Made by a program: the position numbers and the translations under genes | Shown here: positions 35,928 through 48,290 of the stretch, in pieces | Layout: every line of letters begins with the position of its first letter | Numbering within the stretch: position 1 is the stretch's first letter | The notes under the pieces: generated by a model | The model's database searches: none | What the model saw: the letters and a program-made list of their open reading frames with translations, nothing else | Told to the model about the DNA's origin: nothing | Assembly: GCF_001704415.2 (NCBI RefSeq) | Contig: NW_017189517.1 | Coordinates: 11,481,167-11,545,166 of the forward strand | Direction of reading: 5' to 3' | Length of the DNA stretch: 64,000 nt | Source: Capra hircus | Taxonomy: Eukaryota; Chordata; Mammalia; Artiodactyla; Bovidae

Positions 35928-37848
35928 GGTTCAGTTCAGTTCAGTCACTCAGTCATGTCCGACTCTTTGCAACCCCATGAATCGCAGCACACCAGGCCTC
36001 CCTGTCCATCACCAACTCCCAGAGTTCACTCAGACTCACGTCCATCGAGTCAGTGATGCCATTCAGCCACCTCATCCTCTGTCGTCCCCTTCTCCTCCTG
36101 CCCCCAATCCTTCCCAGCATCAGAGTCTTTTCCAATGAGTCAACTCTTCGCGTGAAATGGCCAAAGTACTGGAGTTTCAGCCTTAGCATCATTCCTTCCG
36201 AAGAAATCCCAGGGCTGATCTCCTTCAGAATGGACTGGTTGAATCTCCTTGCAGTCCAAGGGACTCTCAAGAGTCTTCTCCAACACCACAGTTCAAAAGG
36301 ATCAATTCTTCGACGCTCAGCTTTCTTCACAGTCCAACTCTCACACTAATACATGACTACTGGAAAAACCATAGCTTTGACTAGACAGACCTTTGTTGGC
36401 AAAGTAATGTCTCTGCTTTTGAATATACTATCTAGGTTGGTCATAACTTTTCTTTCAAGGAGTAAGCGTCTTTCAATTTCATGGCTGAAGTCACCATCTG
36501 CAGTGATTTTGGAGCCCAGAAAAATAAGTCTGACACTGTTTCCCCATCTATTTCCCATGAAGTGATGGGCCAGATGCCATGATCTTCGTTTTCTGAATGT
36601 TGAGCTTTAAGCCAACTTTTTCACTCTCCACTTTCACTTTCATCAAGAGGCTTTTTAGTTCCTCTTCACTTTCTGCCATAAGGGTGGTGTCATCTGCATA
36701 TCTGAGGTTATTGATATTTCTCCCGGCAACCTTGATTCCAGCTTGTGCTTCTTTCAGCCCAGCGTTTCTCATGATGTACTCTCCATAGAAGTTAAATAAG
36801 CAGGGTGACAATATACAGCTTTCACGTACTCCTTTTCCTATTTGGAACCAGTCTGTTGTTCCATGTCCAGTTCTAACTGTTGCTTCCTGACCTGCATATA
36901 GGTTTCTCAAGAGGCAGGTCAGGTGGTCTGGTATTCCCATCTCTTTCAGAATTTTCTACAGTTCATTGTGATGCACACAGTCAAGGGCTTTGGCATAGTC
37001 AATAAAGCAGAAATAGATGTTTTTCTGGAACTCTCTTGCTTTTTCCATGATCCAGCGGATGTTGGCAATTTGATCTCTGGTTCCTCTGCCTTTTCTAAAA
37101 CCAGCTTGAACATCAGGGAGTTCACGGTTCACGTACTGCTGAAGCCTGGCTTGGAGAATTTTGAGCATTACTTTACTAGTATGTGAGATGAATGCAATTG
37201 TGCAGTAGTTTGAGCATTCTCTGGCATTGCCTTTCTTTGGGATTGGAATGAAAACTGACCTTTTCCAGTCCTGTGGCCACTGCTGAGTTTTCCAAATTGT
37301 TGGCATATTGAGGGCAGCACTTTCACAGCATCATCTTTCAGGATTTGAAATAGCTCAACTGGAATGCCATCACCTCCACTAGCTTTGTTCGTAGTGATGC
37401 TTTCTAAGGCCCACTTGACTTCACATTCCAGGATGTCTGGCTCTAGATGAGTGATCACACCATCATGATTATCTTGGTCATGAAGATCTTTTTTGTACAG
37501 TTCTTCTGTGTATTCGTTCCACCTGTTCTTAATATCTTCTGCTTCTGTTAGGTCCAGACCATTTCTGTCCTTTATTGAGCCCATCTTTGCATGAAATGTT
37601 CCCTTGGTATCTCTAATTTTCTTGAAGAGATCTCTAGTCTTTCCCATTCTGTTGTTTGCCTCTATTTCTTTGTATTGACCGCTGAGGAAGGCTTTCTTAT
37701 CTCTTCTTGCTATTCTTTGGAACTCTGCATTCAGATGCTATATCTTTCCTTTTCTCCTTTGCTTTTCACTTCTCTTCTTTTCACAGCTATTTGTAAGGCC
37801 TCCTCAGACAGCCATTTCACTCTTTTGCATTTCTTTCCATGGGGATGT
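35928..37848 (-). mobile_element. BovB (RTE) LINE, 1.9 kb, 5' truncated, antisense
   Basis: This is the longest BovB in the window. Read on the - strand it encodes broken parts of the ORF2 polyprotein: an upstream segment (37647-37168), a reverse-transcriptase segment with IPIPKKGN and GFRKGRGTRDQ (37306-36956), a segment with the catalytic YADD box in NLRYADDTTLMAES (36940-36548), and a C-terminal region to about 35953. An in-frame TAG at 36956-36958 replaces the Trp codon expected after HNEL. A frameshift near 37300 separates the first two segments. The left end has the tail seen in other copies ('ggttcagttcagttcagt'). It cannot make a functional protein. BovB is known from horizontal transfer between reptiles and ruminants. 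Confidence 0.95.
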
Positions 37849-38924
37849 CTAGTTGTTTTAAGATAGCTAAACTTTATCTATACAACAACCTCAGATGCAA
37901 AGGTTATAAACGATATTAACAACAACAAAAATAAAGGTGGCGTTAACTATTGTTAAAATGCCTAACCCATCAACACTAAAAGGCAAACTGATTAAGCCAT
38001 ATCTTCCCCTTGTCCTAGACTCCAGGTTCCTGGTATGATTGACAGATGTCAATAAGATGTAGTGGTGCAAACAAAAAGACCAGTAGGTAGCTCTTTCATA
38101 AAGAGAATTAGTAGTTTCATAACTGTGTAGTATTTGGAATAAGCAGTACAGAATGGCTGTACTCCTACAGCCAATGCCCACAGGGCAGTCTGTTAACTCA
38201 GAGCCCAGGGAGGCAATCCCCATAGAGACATTGTCCACAGAATTATTTGTTTTCCTTATATGTTTGAAATGTATTTAGAATTTACCATTTTTCTGTTTGT
38301 GTAAAACTAGGCTCCAAAATATTACATGTGGTGTCTTAATTTACCTATGGATTGGAACAGATAAAGCTTTGAATCATCCAACCAGGTTTAGAAGTAGGCT
38401 TTTGTTGAATTTGTACTTATCAGAAAGCTAGCACTGTTAGTTTAAAGGAAAGAGTATAGCCATCTTCCAAAAGCATCAGATGATAATATTTCCCTTGTAA
38501 GATGAAACTGGAAATATGATGGAAATTTCAGAAATATAACAACCTCATTTACCAAGTTTCCCACTTGGTATCCAGAGAGTTATTCACACAGCACTATTAC
38601 TATTAACAGTAGGAGTGAATTCAACTCCCCCAGGAAACCATAGTTTTCCAGTACATTATTCATGGTTTAGGAATCATTTTCATTTTCTACCTCAAGAATT
38701 TAGCCAAATGACAACTGAATTCTTTTTCCCAGTGTTTCATCATGTGCTAAAACTCTACAGGTCCTTGTCATATCAGGACTAGCAATGTTGCTTCTCCTTG
38801 ATGGCCCTTCTCCTCACATGACTTGCTTTCCGTGGTCTGAATGAGTACTGAAAGCAAATCCATGAGAGATTCTTGTGGAAAATTGAGGTCACTGAGACTT
38901 GGTGTAATAAGATAATTGATATAT

Positions 38925-39003
38925 TGTGCTGTGCTTAGTTGCTCAGTCGTGCTGACTCTTTGTGACCCCGTGGACTGTAACCCACTAGGCTCCTCTGTCC
39001 ACA
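38925..39003 (-). mobile_element. Truncated Bov-A SINE, antisense
   Basis: About 80 bp of the Bov-A body ('cttagttgctcagtcgtgct' to 'ggctcctctgtccac'). The 3' half is missing. Confidence 0.85.
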
Positions 39004-40499
39004 GAGTAGAATTTTTCAGTGACCTTTTCAATTCTAGCAATAGAAAGTTTATTTCTAAATTTGGAGTTGCAAATTTTTCCTAATTAGTTTTTTCTCTTTT
39101 TGTTGAGAAATAAAAAACACATACTACAAAATTTATCTTATTAAAATGTATGGTCTCCTGGTTATTAGTATATTGACCAAGTTGTGCAACCGTCACCACT
39201 ATCTAATTCCAGAACATTTTCATCACCCCAAAAAAGAAAACCCATATTATTAGCAGTCATTCCCCATTCTCCCCTCCCCCAACTACTTTCTGTTCCTATG
39301 AATTTGCCTATTCTGAACATTTTATATAAATGGCATCATGTAATGTATGGTCCTTTTAACTGACTTGTTTCACTTAGCATAGTGTGTTCAAGGTTCACCC
39401 ATGTTGCAGTATGTATTAGTGCTTTATTTCTTTTTCATGGCTGAGTAATATTCCACTGTGTGGATACACTATATTTTATGTATCCATTAATTCACTGATG
39501 GACATTTGGGTTGTTTCTACCTTTTGTCTATTGTGAATAATACTGCTTTGAACATTTGTGTGCAGGTATCTGCTGGAATCCTTGATTTCAGTTATTTTGG
39601 GTATATACCTAGGAGTGAAATTGCTGGGTTATATGGTAATTATATATTTATAATGTATATAATTTTATTAAGTTATATGTAACAATTTAACTTATTGAAG
39701 AACAGCAAAACCATTTCAACCATGACTGTACCATTTTACATTCCCATAAGCAATGTATGAGGATTCCCCTTTTTCTATATCCTAACTTGTTATATTCTGA
39801 TTATTATTGTTGCCATCTTAGTGGGTGTGAAGTGATAACTCATTGTGATTTTTGATTTGCATGTCAGTAACGACTCATGATGTTGAATATCTTTTAATTG
39901 ACCATTTACATATCTTTAGATAAATGTTTATTCAGATCCTTTTTACATTTTAAAAATCAGTTCTCTTTTCATTTTTTACTTATGAGAGTTCATTAGATAA
40001 CCTGGATACAGGACCCTTATCAGATATGTGATTTTCAAAGAATTTTTCTCAGTCTGTGAATTGTCTTTTCACTTTTTTGATAGTCTTTTTTGTCACACAA
40101 AAGTTTTTCATTTTGATGAAGTCCAATTGATTTTGTTTCTTTTGTCACTTACACTTTGCCTCACTGAAAATCACAAAGATTTACCCCTGTATTTTCTCCT
40201 AAGAGCTTTATAGTTTTAGGTCTTACATTTTGGCTTTCAGTCACTTTGAGTTAATTGTTGTATATGAGGTAGAGATCAAAAATCATTTATATGAGGTAGG
40301 AATCAAAATCATTCTTTTGCATATGGATATCCAGTTTTCTCAGCACCAGTTTATAATGTTTTTTAAGTCATTTATATCCTGTTGATAATCTGTCTCATTG
40401 CTCTCACCATTATTTAAAATAGGATATTAATATCTATAGTTATGAGTGTGCCAGTTGTTTTAATTTATTTTCTAATTGCAGGAAAATTGCTTTACAATA

Positions 40500-40801
40500 A
40501 AATTTTATTTATTTTTGGCTATGCTAGGTCTTCATTGCTGCTCAGGCTTTTCACTAGTTGCAGTGAGCAGGGACTCCTCTACAGTGTCTCAAAGTGGAGG
40601 CTTCTCTTGTTTTGGAGCATTGGCTCTAGGGCCCGTGGGCTCAGTAGTCATGACTCCTGGGCTCTAGAGCACTGGCTCAATAGTTACGGTGTATGGGCTT
40701 AGTTGCTCCATGGCATGTGAGTTCTTCCCAGATCAGGGATCGAACAAGTGTCTCCCGCATTGGCAGACGGATTCTTCACCACTGAGCCACCAGAGAAGCC
40801 C
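40500..40801 (-). mobile_element. CHR-2-type SINE, antisense
   Basis: 'gctatgctaggtcttcattg', 'cttagttgctccatggcatg', 'gatcagggatcgaacaagtg' and 'gagccaccagagaagcccc' match the antisense cetartiodactyl CHR-2 SINE, a tRNA-derived family older than Bov-tA. Confidence 0.8.
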
Positions 40802-41374
40802 CTAGTTATTATTTTTAAATTGCTTACTTTTCCTTTCAATTCTGTCAGTTTTTACTTCATGTCTTTTCAAGTTCTGTTGTAAGATGCATATACATTTATA
40901 ATTGTAAATGATTGGTATTGACCCTCAATGTTTTTAAAAAAGGAACTTCTTTGTCAATAGCACCAATTTTTGTCTTAAAATATATCTTATCTGATATTAG
41001 TGTAACAATTCTAGCTCTTTTAAGTTACTCTTTGCATAGTATATTTTATCTTTTTACTTTCAACCTATTTTTATCTTTGAGTGTGAAGTGTGTCTCTTAC
41101 AAGCAGTTTATAATTAGATCTCTGCCTTTAGATTGGAGAGTTTAATCCAATTACGGTTAATGTCATATTGATATAATGGGATTCACATCTATCATCTTGC
41201 TTGTTTTCTACATATCTTATGTCTCTTTCTCTCTATTTCTCCATTACTGCCTTTTGCATTAAATATTTTCTAGTTTGTAATTTAATTCCCTTGTCATCTA
41301 TTTTATCACATTTAAAAATTATTTTATTTGTAGTTTCCCTCTGGATTACAGTTAACATCTTAACTGTAACAATT

Positions 41375-41611
41375 GGGCTTCCCAGGTGGCACTTTTAGTA
41401 AAGAATCAACCTGCCAATGCAGGAGACATAAGAGTCGTGGGTTTGATCCCTGAGTTGACCAATCCCTGAGTCAAGAAGATCCCTTGGAGGTGGGGCATGG
41501 CAACCCACTCAAGTATTCTTGCCAGGAAAATCCCACAGACAGAGGACCCTGGTGGGTCACAGTCCATGGGGTTGCAAAGAGTCAGACATGACTAAGGGAC
41601 TGAGCATGCAC
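41375..41611 (+). mobile_element. Bov-tA SINE, sense
   Basis: Diverged Bov-tA ('gggcttcccaggtggcac' to 'gagtcagacatgactaaggg'). A short internal duplication, 'atccctgagt' twice near 41445-41470, lengthens it. Confidence 0.88.
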
Positions 41612-41771
41612 AGTGATAGTTTGGATTAATACTAACTTAATGTTACTACTATATAGTTTCATTCCCTCTCTCCTCTGTGCTGTTATTACCATACACCTTA
41701 TATCTTTATAAGTCCATCCATGCATAATTGTAATTATTGCTTTATGCAATTTTTCTTTAAAAGAAATAGGA

Positions 41772-41900
41772 GGGACTTCCCTGGTGGTCCAATTGTTAAG
41801 ATTCTGCACTTCTACCACAGGGGGTGTGGGTTCACTCCATTGTACCATTGCATGCCACATGGTACAGCCAAAGAAAAAATTAATTGAAAATAAAAATAAT
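41772..41900 (+). mobile_element. CHR-1-type SINE, sense
   Basis: 'gggacttccctggtggtcca' to 'gccacatggtacagcc' with an A-rich tail. A perfect 13-bp duplication 'aaaagaaatagga' flanks it at 41759-41771 and 41901-41913. The promoter-distal half is shortened. Confidence 0.88.
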
Positions 41901-42147
41901 AAAAGAAATAGGAAAAATATTTACCAAGTAAAAATTTAATAAAAATAATCTATGGAGTTACTTTTTCTAGTTTTCTTCATTTCTTCCTACAGCTTTTGGG
42001 ATATTGTCTAGTATCTTTTCATTTCAGCTGAAAGGATTCCCTTTACCATTTCTTGAAGGCATGTTTAATAGTGACAAACTCCTTTACTGTTTTTCTGGAA
42101 ATGTCTTCAGTTTTTTGAAGGACTGTTTTGCTGGATATAGAATTTTT

Positions 42148-42361
42148 GTGTGCGTGCTCAGTTATATCCGAGTCTTTGTGACCCTATGGACTGTAGCCTC
42201 CCAGGCTCCTCTGGCCATGGGATTCTCCAGACAAGAATAGTGGAGTGAGTTACTATTTCCTTCTCCAGGGAATCTTCCTGACCCAAGGATTGAGCCCACA
42301 GTCTCCTACAGCTCCTGCATTGGCAGGTGGCTTCTTTACCATGGAGCCATCAGGGAAGCCC
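42148..42361 (-). mobile_element. Bov-tA SINE, antisense
   Basis: 'gtgcgtgctcagttatatcc' to 'gagccatcagggaagccc'. Flanks 'atagaattttt' (42137-42147) and 'ataggattctt' (42362-42372) look like a diverged target duplication inside the old L1. Confidence 0.88.
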
Positions 42362-43715
42362 ATAGGATTCTTAGTTGACAGGGTTTTTAAAATTTTTTTT
42401 CAGCGTTTTGAATTTCTTATCCCACTGTCTTTGGCTTCTTGGTTTTTGACAAGAAATTGATTGTTAATCCTATTGATTATTGCTTGTACATGATGAGTTG
42501 TTTCTCTCACTGCTTTCATAATTCTCCCTTTGTCTTTGATTTTAAATACAGAGCTGTTAGAAATAGTAGGTTTGGATAATTATTTAACATAGAGCTAGAA
42601 AGTGGAACTTCACAAAGCAATATAGGGAATGATTTGCTCCTGTAAAAGGGAGGTAGTGCAGACAAAAGTGAAGGATCTATTTTCCCCGCTGAGCTGATAG
42701 AAAACATTTTTTCTGGCTTGTGTAACTAGAATAAGAAATAGAAGTCCAGTTAGGGGTGGCCTGGACTAGGGTCATGTTTGGGAAAGGAGAAGAATTTGTT
42801 TAGCAATAACAGCAGCTTTCTGTAAACCCCTATGGCCCTCTAGGTTTATATTACTAATTAAGGCAGTTATGCACTTGTTTTCCATGAATTAAGGTATCTG
42901 CATAAGTGTGAGTACCTCAGTGTGTAAATTTGTTGAATACTTTGTCTCTGATGCTGTGGGTGATGTATTTATAGCAGAAAGTCTCTGCACTGTTAATTGA
43001 CAAATAATGATGCTGGAATTTAGTTCAAACTTGTAGAATCACTACATATAACATCACTGACGGTTACACTACATATTCCTGTCTCTTTCTGGAACCATGA
43101 AAACACAAGATGTCGACCATCTGAAATACATGGTAGTCCCCAAACATAATTATTATTTAAAGATATAAAGATTATAACCAGCCTACCAAACCTCATCTTC
43201 GGGACAGCAACACATTTGAAGTTTCAATTTAGTTGAAAGCTACCGTAACTTAGGAGTTTACCATTTATTTTAACAAAATGCTTAAATGTAATGAGAGTAG
43301 GAAACAAAATGAAATTATGTGTAACTGAATGCAAATGCAAGGATTTCAGTATGATTAGCCTCTCTAAGATGTTTTCAACCAGAATTATTTGGGAATAGAC
43401 AGGAAGAGATGAATGGGAGAAAATAAAGAAGTACCAATACTTTGGCAGGTGAATTTATCCACCTAATCGGAAATGGATAAGATGAGGACTTTGGAAGGTG
43501 TTATTCCACTGCTTTTTACACCTTCTAGAGAACTGCTTTTGGACTGTATACTTCTTGAGGGCAGGCTTCATGTTCTATTATTACCCCTTACCCATGCCAA
43601 CCTGGAAACTCGCTGCCGTGTTCTCAGGAGCTATGCTCTCTTCTTCGTAGCCTGTGCTTTGGCTACTACTAAGGATCCAGGAGAACGAACCTCATCCCCC
43701 TCCTTTCTGTTTTTA

Positions 43716-43905
43716 TTTTTTATTTATTTATTTTTTCTTTTTTTGTGTGACCCCATGGACTATAAAATTCATGGAATTCTCTAGGCCAGAATACTGGAGT
43801 GGGTAGCCTTTCCCTTCTCCAGGGGATCTTCCCAACCCAGGAATCGAAGCCAGGTCTCCCGCATTGCAGGCGGATTCTTTACCAGCTGAGCCACCAGGGA
43901 AGCCC
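43716..43905 (-). mobile_element. Bov-tA SINE, antisense
   Basis: A T-rich tail, then 'gtgaccccatggactataaa' to 'gagccaccagggaagccc'. The 9-bp sequence 'ctgttttta' flanks it at 43707-43715 and 43906-43914. Confidence 0.9.
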
Positions 43906-43914
43906 CTGTTTTTA

Positions 43915-45220
43915 AGGTCATTTTGCAAGTCCCTTTGCCTCTCTCCTACCTGCTGTCAACTGATTCTCCTGTGATATCCCCAAGGATTAGGCAGCACTGG
44001 TGTGTTGAAAAGCTCTACTAACAATTGTCTGTGTGGGATTGCTGTGCTCATCTGTAAAATGGGATTGGACCATATGATCTCTCAGGTCCTTTCGAACTCA
44101 GTTACCATTCCAGGTCTATGACCTGATTCCCTTAGTAACAGGTTGAATATAATGCTGATGACTTTAGGGTGCTCAATACACCTAATATCTCCATTTCTAA
44201 CATTGGACACCATTCTCTGAGAGGTAAGTTCTCTGCTTCCCAATCATCTCCTTACCTGTTGCATGGGCATATGAGCTAATTTCTTCAAAGATGAAAATTA
44301 CCATGGCTGTATCCAGAAATGTGGTGAATAAACAGGATGTTCACAATGTGTGCATATTACCTGCTGTATCAAAAGAGGTTAAACATTGTGGGGGAGGGAA
44401 ACAGGTGTTTATTTAACAAAATGTTAATATGACTAAAAAGAGTCTCAGAAGATGGTGGACAAGTCCATGTTAGAACTGATAAAGCCATTCTTACTTACTG
44501 AGCTCAATGAAGAGAAACAAATAAAGGTGAAACTATAAATATGTGTCGGCTGCAGCCTGTCATAAACTGTCCTTTTCCCCTCCCACACTTACATTCTCCT
44601 ATTCCTGCTACTCTATCACTACCATCACCACCAAATAGTTGTGTGAAATAGAGAAGGAACTCAGGTAAGATAGCCAGCCAAGGTCTTCAGTTCTAGTAGC
44701 AAGCAAAATGTACATACCCCATCCATCAAAAAGCCAACAAGGAAAATAATTCATCATAATCTCTGGGGCATATACATCACCAAAATAACACAGAAACAAG
44801 CTCTGCCCAACACTGAGTACAAATTAGCTGGACTTGGCTACATGGTGCTCTTCCCAGACCTTGTGGTTAAATTGTAATGAGCTTTTTAGGAAAAACAAGG
44901 GGCCTGTCTGAAAAATGGATTCCTAGGCAGAGCCAATAGGAGAAATGCTTGATGAGGTTTGGAATTTAAGAATAAGAAGCAATGATTAGAGAAACCCAGA
45001 TGGGGATGAAAATGATTATATCTGTACTAGACTCCAACTCTGCTTATTTACTTCAGAGAAGTGAAAGTAATCTAAGATGTGCTACCAAGTGGCAAGTATT
45101 TCCATATAATAAATGAGTGAGTGTTTTATTTAGGGGATGAAAGGTGAGTGTGAAGAATAGTTTAGCCAAATGCTAAGTAGCAGTTACTTCATAAGTATAT
45201 ACAATCAACCCAGCAGAAAC
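43915..45220. other. Intronic segment, little recognised
   Basis: A short ancient-SINE-like piece may lie at 44030-44110 ('gctcatctgtaaaatgggat', 'gatctctcaggtcctttcga'). Otherwise I see no repeat, gene or RNA signature. Confidence 0.35.
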
Positions 45221-45224
45221 TTCT

Positions 45225-45535
45225 GCAGGTGGAATTTCTAAAAGTATTTGTGTTTTGTAAATAAGTTCATTTGTATCCTAGTTTATATTCCACATATAAA
45301 TGATATCATATGATATTTGTCTTTGGGTTACTTCACTTAATATGGTTATATATAGATTCATCTATGTTGGTGCATTTTGTGTTATTTCATTCTTTTTATG
45401 ACAAATATGCCTTTGTATGTATGCACATGTATATATATGTATGTATATTACCACATCTTCTTTATCCATTCGTCAGTGGGTTGCTTCCATGTCTTGGCTA
45501 TTGTGAATAATGCTGCTATGAACATTGTTGAAGAG
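45225..45535 (-). mobile_element. L1 ORF2 3' fragment (antisense)
   Basis: 'tatggttatatatagattca', 'atccattcgtcagtgggttg' and 'gtcttggctattgtgaataa' then 'tgctgctatgaacattg' follow the antisense order of L1 ORF2. Confidence 0.75.
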
Positions 45536-45559
45536 CACCATTCTTTTGATTCATCTGTT

Positions 45560-47080
45560 TCAACCTTTAAAAGTATATGATTAGATATGATTATTAAAAT
45601 AATTTTACTCATGTTTTCTGTTTCCTATGGGAGCCTCCTTCCCTCTTAGGAATCTACAGCCTAAAACTTGGAAAGGGAAGGGTTTAAAGCGCTCTGATTT
45701 CCAAGGAAAAAATAACTAGAAACTCAGAATCTAGTTTTTCATCAAGTCCCAGCTAATTTACTTGTACCAGAGGCACCAGGCCATTTATTACACTTCAGAA
45801 TAATACAATGCAACCTTAGTTATCTGAAGCATATTTGAAATTCATATTTTTCCAAGAGTACACCAGAGAAGGAAAACAGTTTTCACTGAAAACCTATTTA
45901 TCAACCCTGATCTAGACCTCACCTTTAAAGGCAGGAAGCTCTCACAGGAAAACTAGAGCCATCTCACTAACCCTTGGTGGGCCTCCTTCTGAGAGATAGT
46001 GAACCCTCTACTCTTAAAGCCCTGTGCTTGATGACATAGCTGCTGTGGTTCATTCACAGAGGTTATTTTTAGAGGTAAGAATTCTCATTTCCCAAAAGTA
46101 TAACCACAAAATATCTATTTGGAATGAGTCCCGTTTATACACTAGGACAACAGTAAATGTGCAGATCATGTCTGTGTAACCTCAGTTCCCTGAGGAAACG
46201 TGATATCCTAGTATACTCTCACCCTGGGGCCTTTACCCTCCGTCAGTGGCCCTCCCACATCTAACAAGGTGATTCCTTTGGAAACCAAGTAGGGCCATGG
46301 GGTTTCACAGATGTCTGCAAAGTAAGTTTTCATTCCAGAAAAGAAGATATATTTCATCCCTGAGACTTTTCACAATTTAAAACTGACATGGGGACAAAAA
46401 GGTCACTCATCTTCAACAATGGTGGTGGCCAGGGTTGAATGCCTTCTGAGGAAAACTGGACTTGGCGGCCTGAAAGGTTACCCTGCTGTATCTGCATTTT
46501 GCGGCCACACTGGCAAATCAGCCCAATCTGGCTGGCTCCTGGAGCCTAGGCCAGCCTTAACTCCAGCCTTAGAACCAGAACTGTGTTTGTGGGGCTTTTG
46601 GACCCCTAAAATGAGATTTATTCTAGTATTGCTAGAGACACTAAAGGAGGTCATTACAGAACACGGAACTGACCCCCATTAGGCCAACTAATCTAGAAAC
46701 AGAAGACTCATCTGGGGATTGGAAGAGGCTCACCAGGTAGCCTTAAGGAACCATGTTCAGCCCCTTAGTGCTTTGGTTGGTTTTGGCTACCTCCTTTGAA
46801 TTAGTTGGTTCATTTGCTTAAAAAGATTAATTTCCTGCCTTCTTCTTTCACTTTATCCCACTTTATCAGAGGAGGGGGCTCCCTCAGCCAGGGGGGAGTA
46901 AACAACCTGCTCGCAGTCAGTCACTCAGTATATCTGTACATCTGTCTAGCCTCAGTATATCCAAGGCTCCCTGGCAGGAATCAGCTAAAATCATGCGAAA
47001 GCAATAGCAATGGCTTATCAGACTAGGGTCAAAGAGAGGGAGATTGAGAGAACCAAAATTCGGTGAATAAATTGCTTGTT
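45560..47080. other. Intronic segment, no repeats or genes recognised
   Basis: I recognise no transposable element here. An 87-codon frame at 46419-46682 has no recognisable domain and no splice or start context that would support a gene. Confidence 0.35.
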
Positions 47081-47089
47081 TATTTGGTT

Positions 47090-47200
47090 AGCCCTTTGGT
47101 TCATTCATTCTTTCAATCACCAAGCATTTCCTAAGCACCCGTTATGTGTCAGGAACTGTGCTAGTCCCAGGGCCATACCCTTCCAATTTAATGCTGGAGT
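47090..47200 (-). mobile_element. Possible L2 remnant (antisense)
   Basis: 'caccaagcatttcctaagca', 'cccgttatgtgtcaggaact' and 'gtgctagtcccagg' match the antisense L2 3' end. Confidence 0.55.
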
Positions 47201-47466
47201 ACAAAAGCCTTCCCCCCTGGCCCCATTCCAAATCCTAACCACCTTAAAGTACCTTGAACTTTTTCAAGGTAAAAATGAGTACATTGCCTCACATATCCCT
47301 CAGCTCCAAGTTCTTTATTTAAAAAAATGAACCTAATAATACTTGCCCTGCTGCCTTACAGGGGTGCAGGATGGATCCACTGAGAAAATAGAAATACTTT
47401 TAATTATAAAAATAATGAAATGCTGATAGTAATGATGCAATAACTAAGATTTATTGAGAGCTTATA

Positions 47467-47660
47467 GGCTTCCCGGTAGTAAAGAATCTGCCTGCCAATG
47501 CAGTAGACATGGCTTCGATCCCAGGATTGGGAAGATCCCCTGAAGAAGGGATTGGCAACCCACTCCAGTATTCTTGCCTAGACAATTCCATGGACAGGGG
47601 AGCCTGGTGGGCTACAGTCCATAGGATTGCAAAGAATCGGACATGACTGAGCGACTAAAC
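47467..47660 (+). mobile_element. Bov-tA SINE, sense
   Basis: 'ggcttcccggtagtaaagaa' to 'cggacatgactgagcgacta'. The tRNA-like head is slightly shortened. Confidence 0.92.
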
Positions 47661-47794
47661 AAGTGTTCCACAGAACAAGTCTTACCCAGGCCATAGCTGA
47701 ATGTTAACTGGAACCAAAAATTCAGAATTCATGCTCTTTAGAGATTCAGATCTTATAAATGTATTATTTTAATATAAAATTTAATACACTATTG

Positions 47795-48011
47795 TTTAAC
47801 TACTTACTATATGCCAGATACTAAGCTTAGTGCTTTACATGGATTACTTCATTTTATCCCCATGATAATGCAATGTGGGAGATAGGAATAGGTATTATTA
47901 AACACATTTTATAGATAAGAAATATAAGACTCAGAGGTGAAAGAGTAACTTGCTTATAGTAACAAAGCTAGTAAATGATAAAGTCTAGATTTGAATACAA
48001 GTTTTCTTTCT
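47795..48011 (+). mobile_element. MIR-family SINE
   Basis: 'cttactatatgccagatact', 'gtgctttacatggattactt', 'acattttatagataagaaat' and 'caaagctagtaaatgataaa' show the MIR3/MIRc core. A BOV-A2 abuts its end. Confidence 0.7.
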
Positions 48012-48290
48012 CTGCTGCTGCTGCTGCTGCTAAGTCACTTCAGTCGTGTCCGACTCTGTGCGAACCCATAGACGGCAGCCCACCAGGCTCCGCCGTCCCT
48101 GGGATTCTCCAGGCAGGAACACTGGAGTGGGTTGCCATTTCCTTCTCCAATGCATGAACGTGAAAAGTGAAAGTGAAGTTGCTCAGTCGTGTCTGACTCT
48201 TCGCGACCCCATGGACTGCAGCCTACCAGGCTCCTCCGTCCATAGGATTTTCCAGGCAAGAGTACTGGAGTGGATTGCCATTGCCTTCTC
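48012..48290 (-). mobile_element. BOV-A2 SINE (dimer), antisense
   Basis: (CTG)6 followed by two antisense Bov-A monomers joined by 'ccaatgcatgaacgtg'. It is very similar to the 8954-9225 copy. The target duplication is unclear ('ttctct' on both sides). Confidence 0.92.

Larger units (their letters stand above)
39076..42545 (-). mobile_element. Old L1, about 3 kb, antisense, carrying four SINEs
   Basis: Antisense L1M sequence runs from the 3' UTR ('gaaataaaaaacacatacta') through ORF2 landmarks ('ggctgagtaatattccactg', 'gtgaataatactgctttgaa', 'ggagtgaaattgctgggtta') to 'attctccctttgtctttgat'. Four SINEs (40500, 41375, 41772, 42148) interrupt it. It has no intact frame. Confidence 0.8.

Noticed and set aside
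36548..37647. Reverse-transcriptase-like proteins that could be taken for a host or retroviral gene.
   Set aside because: The sequence, the tail and the matching fragments elsewhere identify BovB LINE. The frame carries a stop and a shift.
48012..48031. (CTG)6 as a possible trinucleotide expansion locus.
   Set aside because: It is the ordinary head of an antisense BOV-A2; the same tract occurs at 8954.
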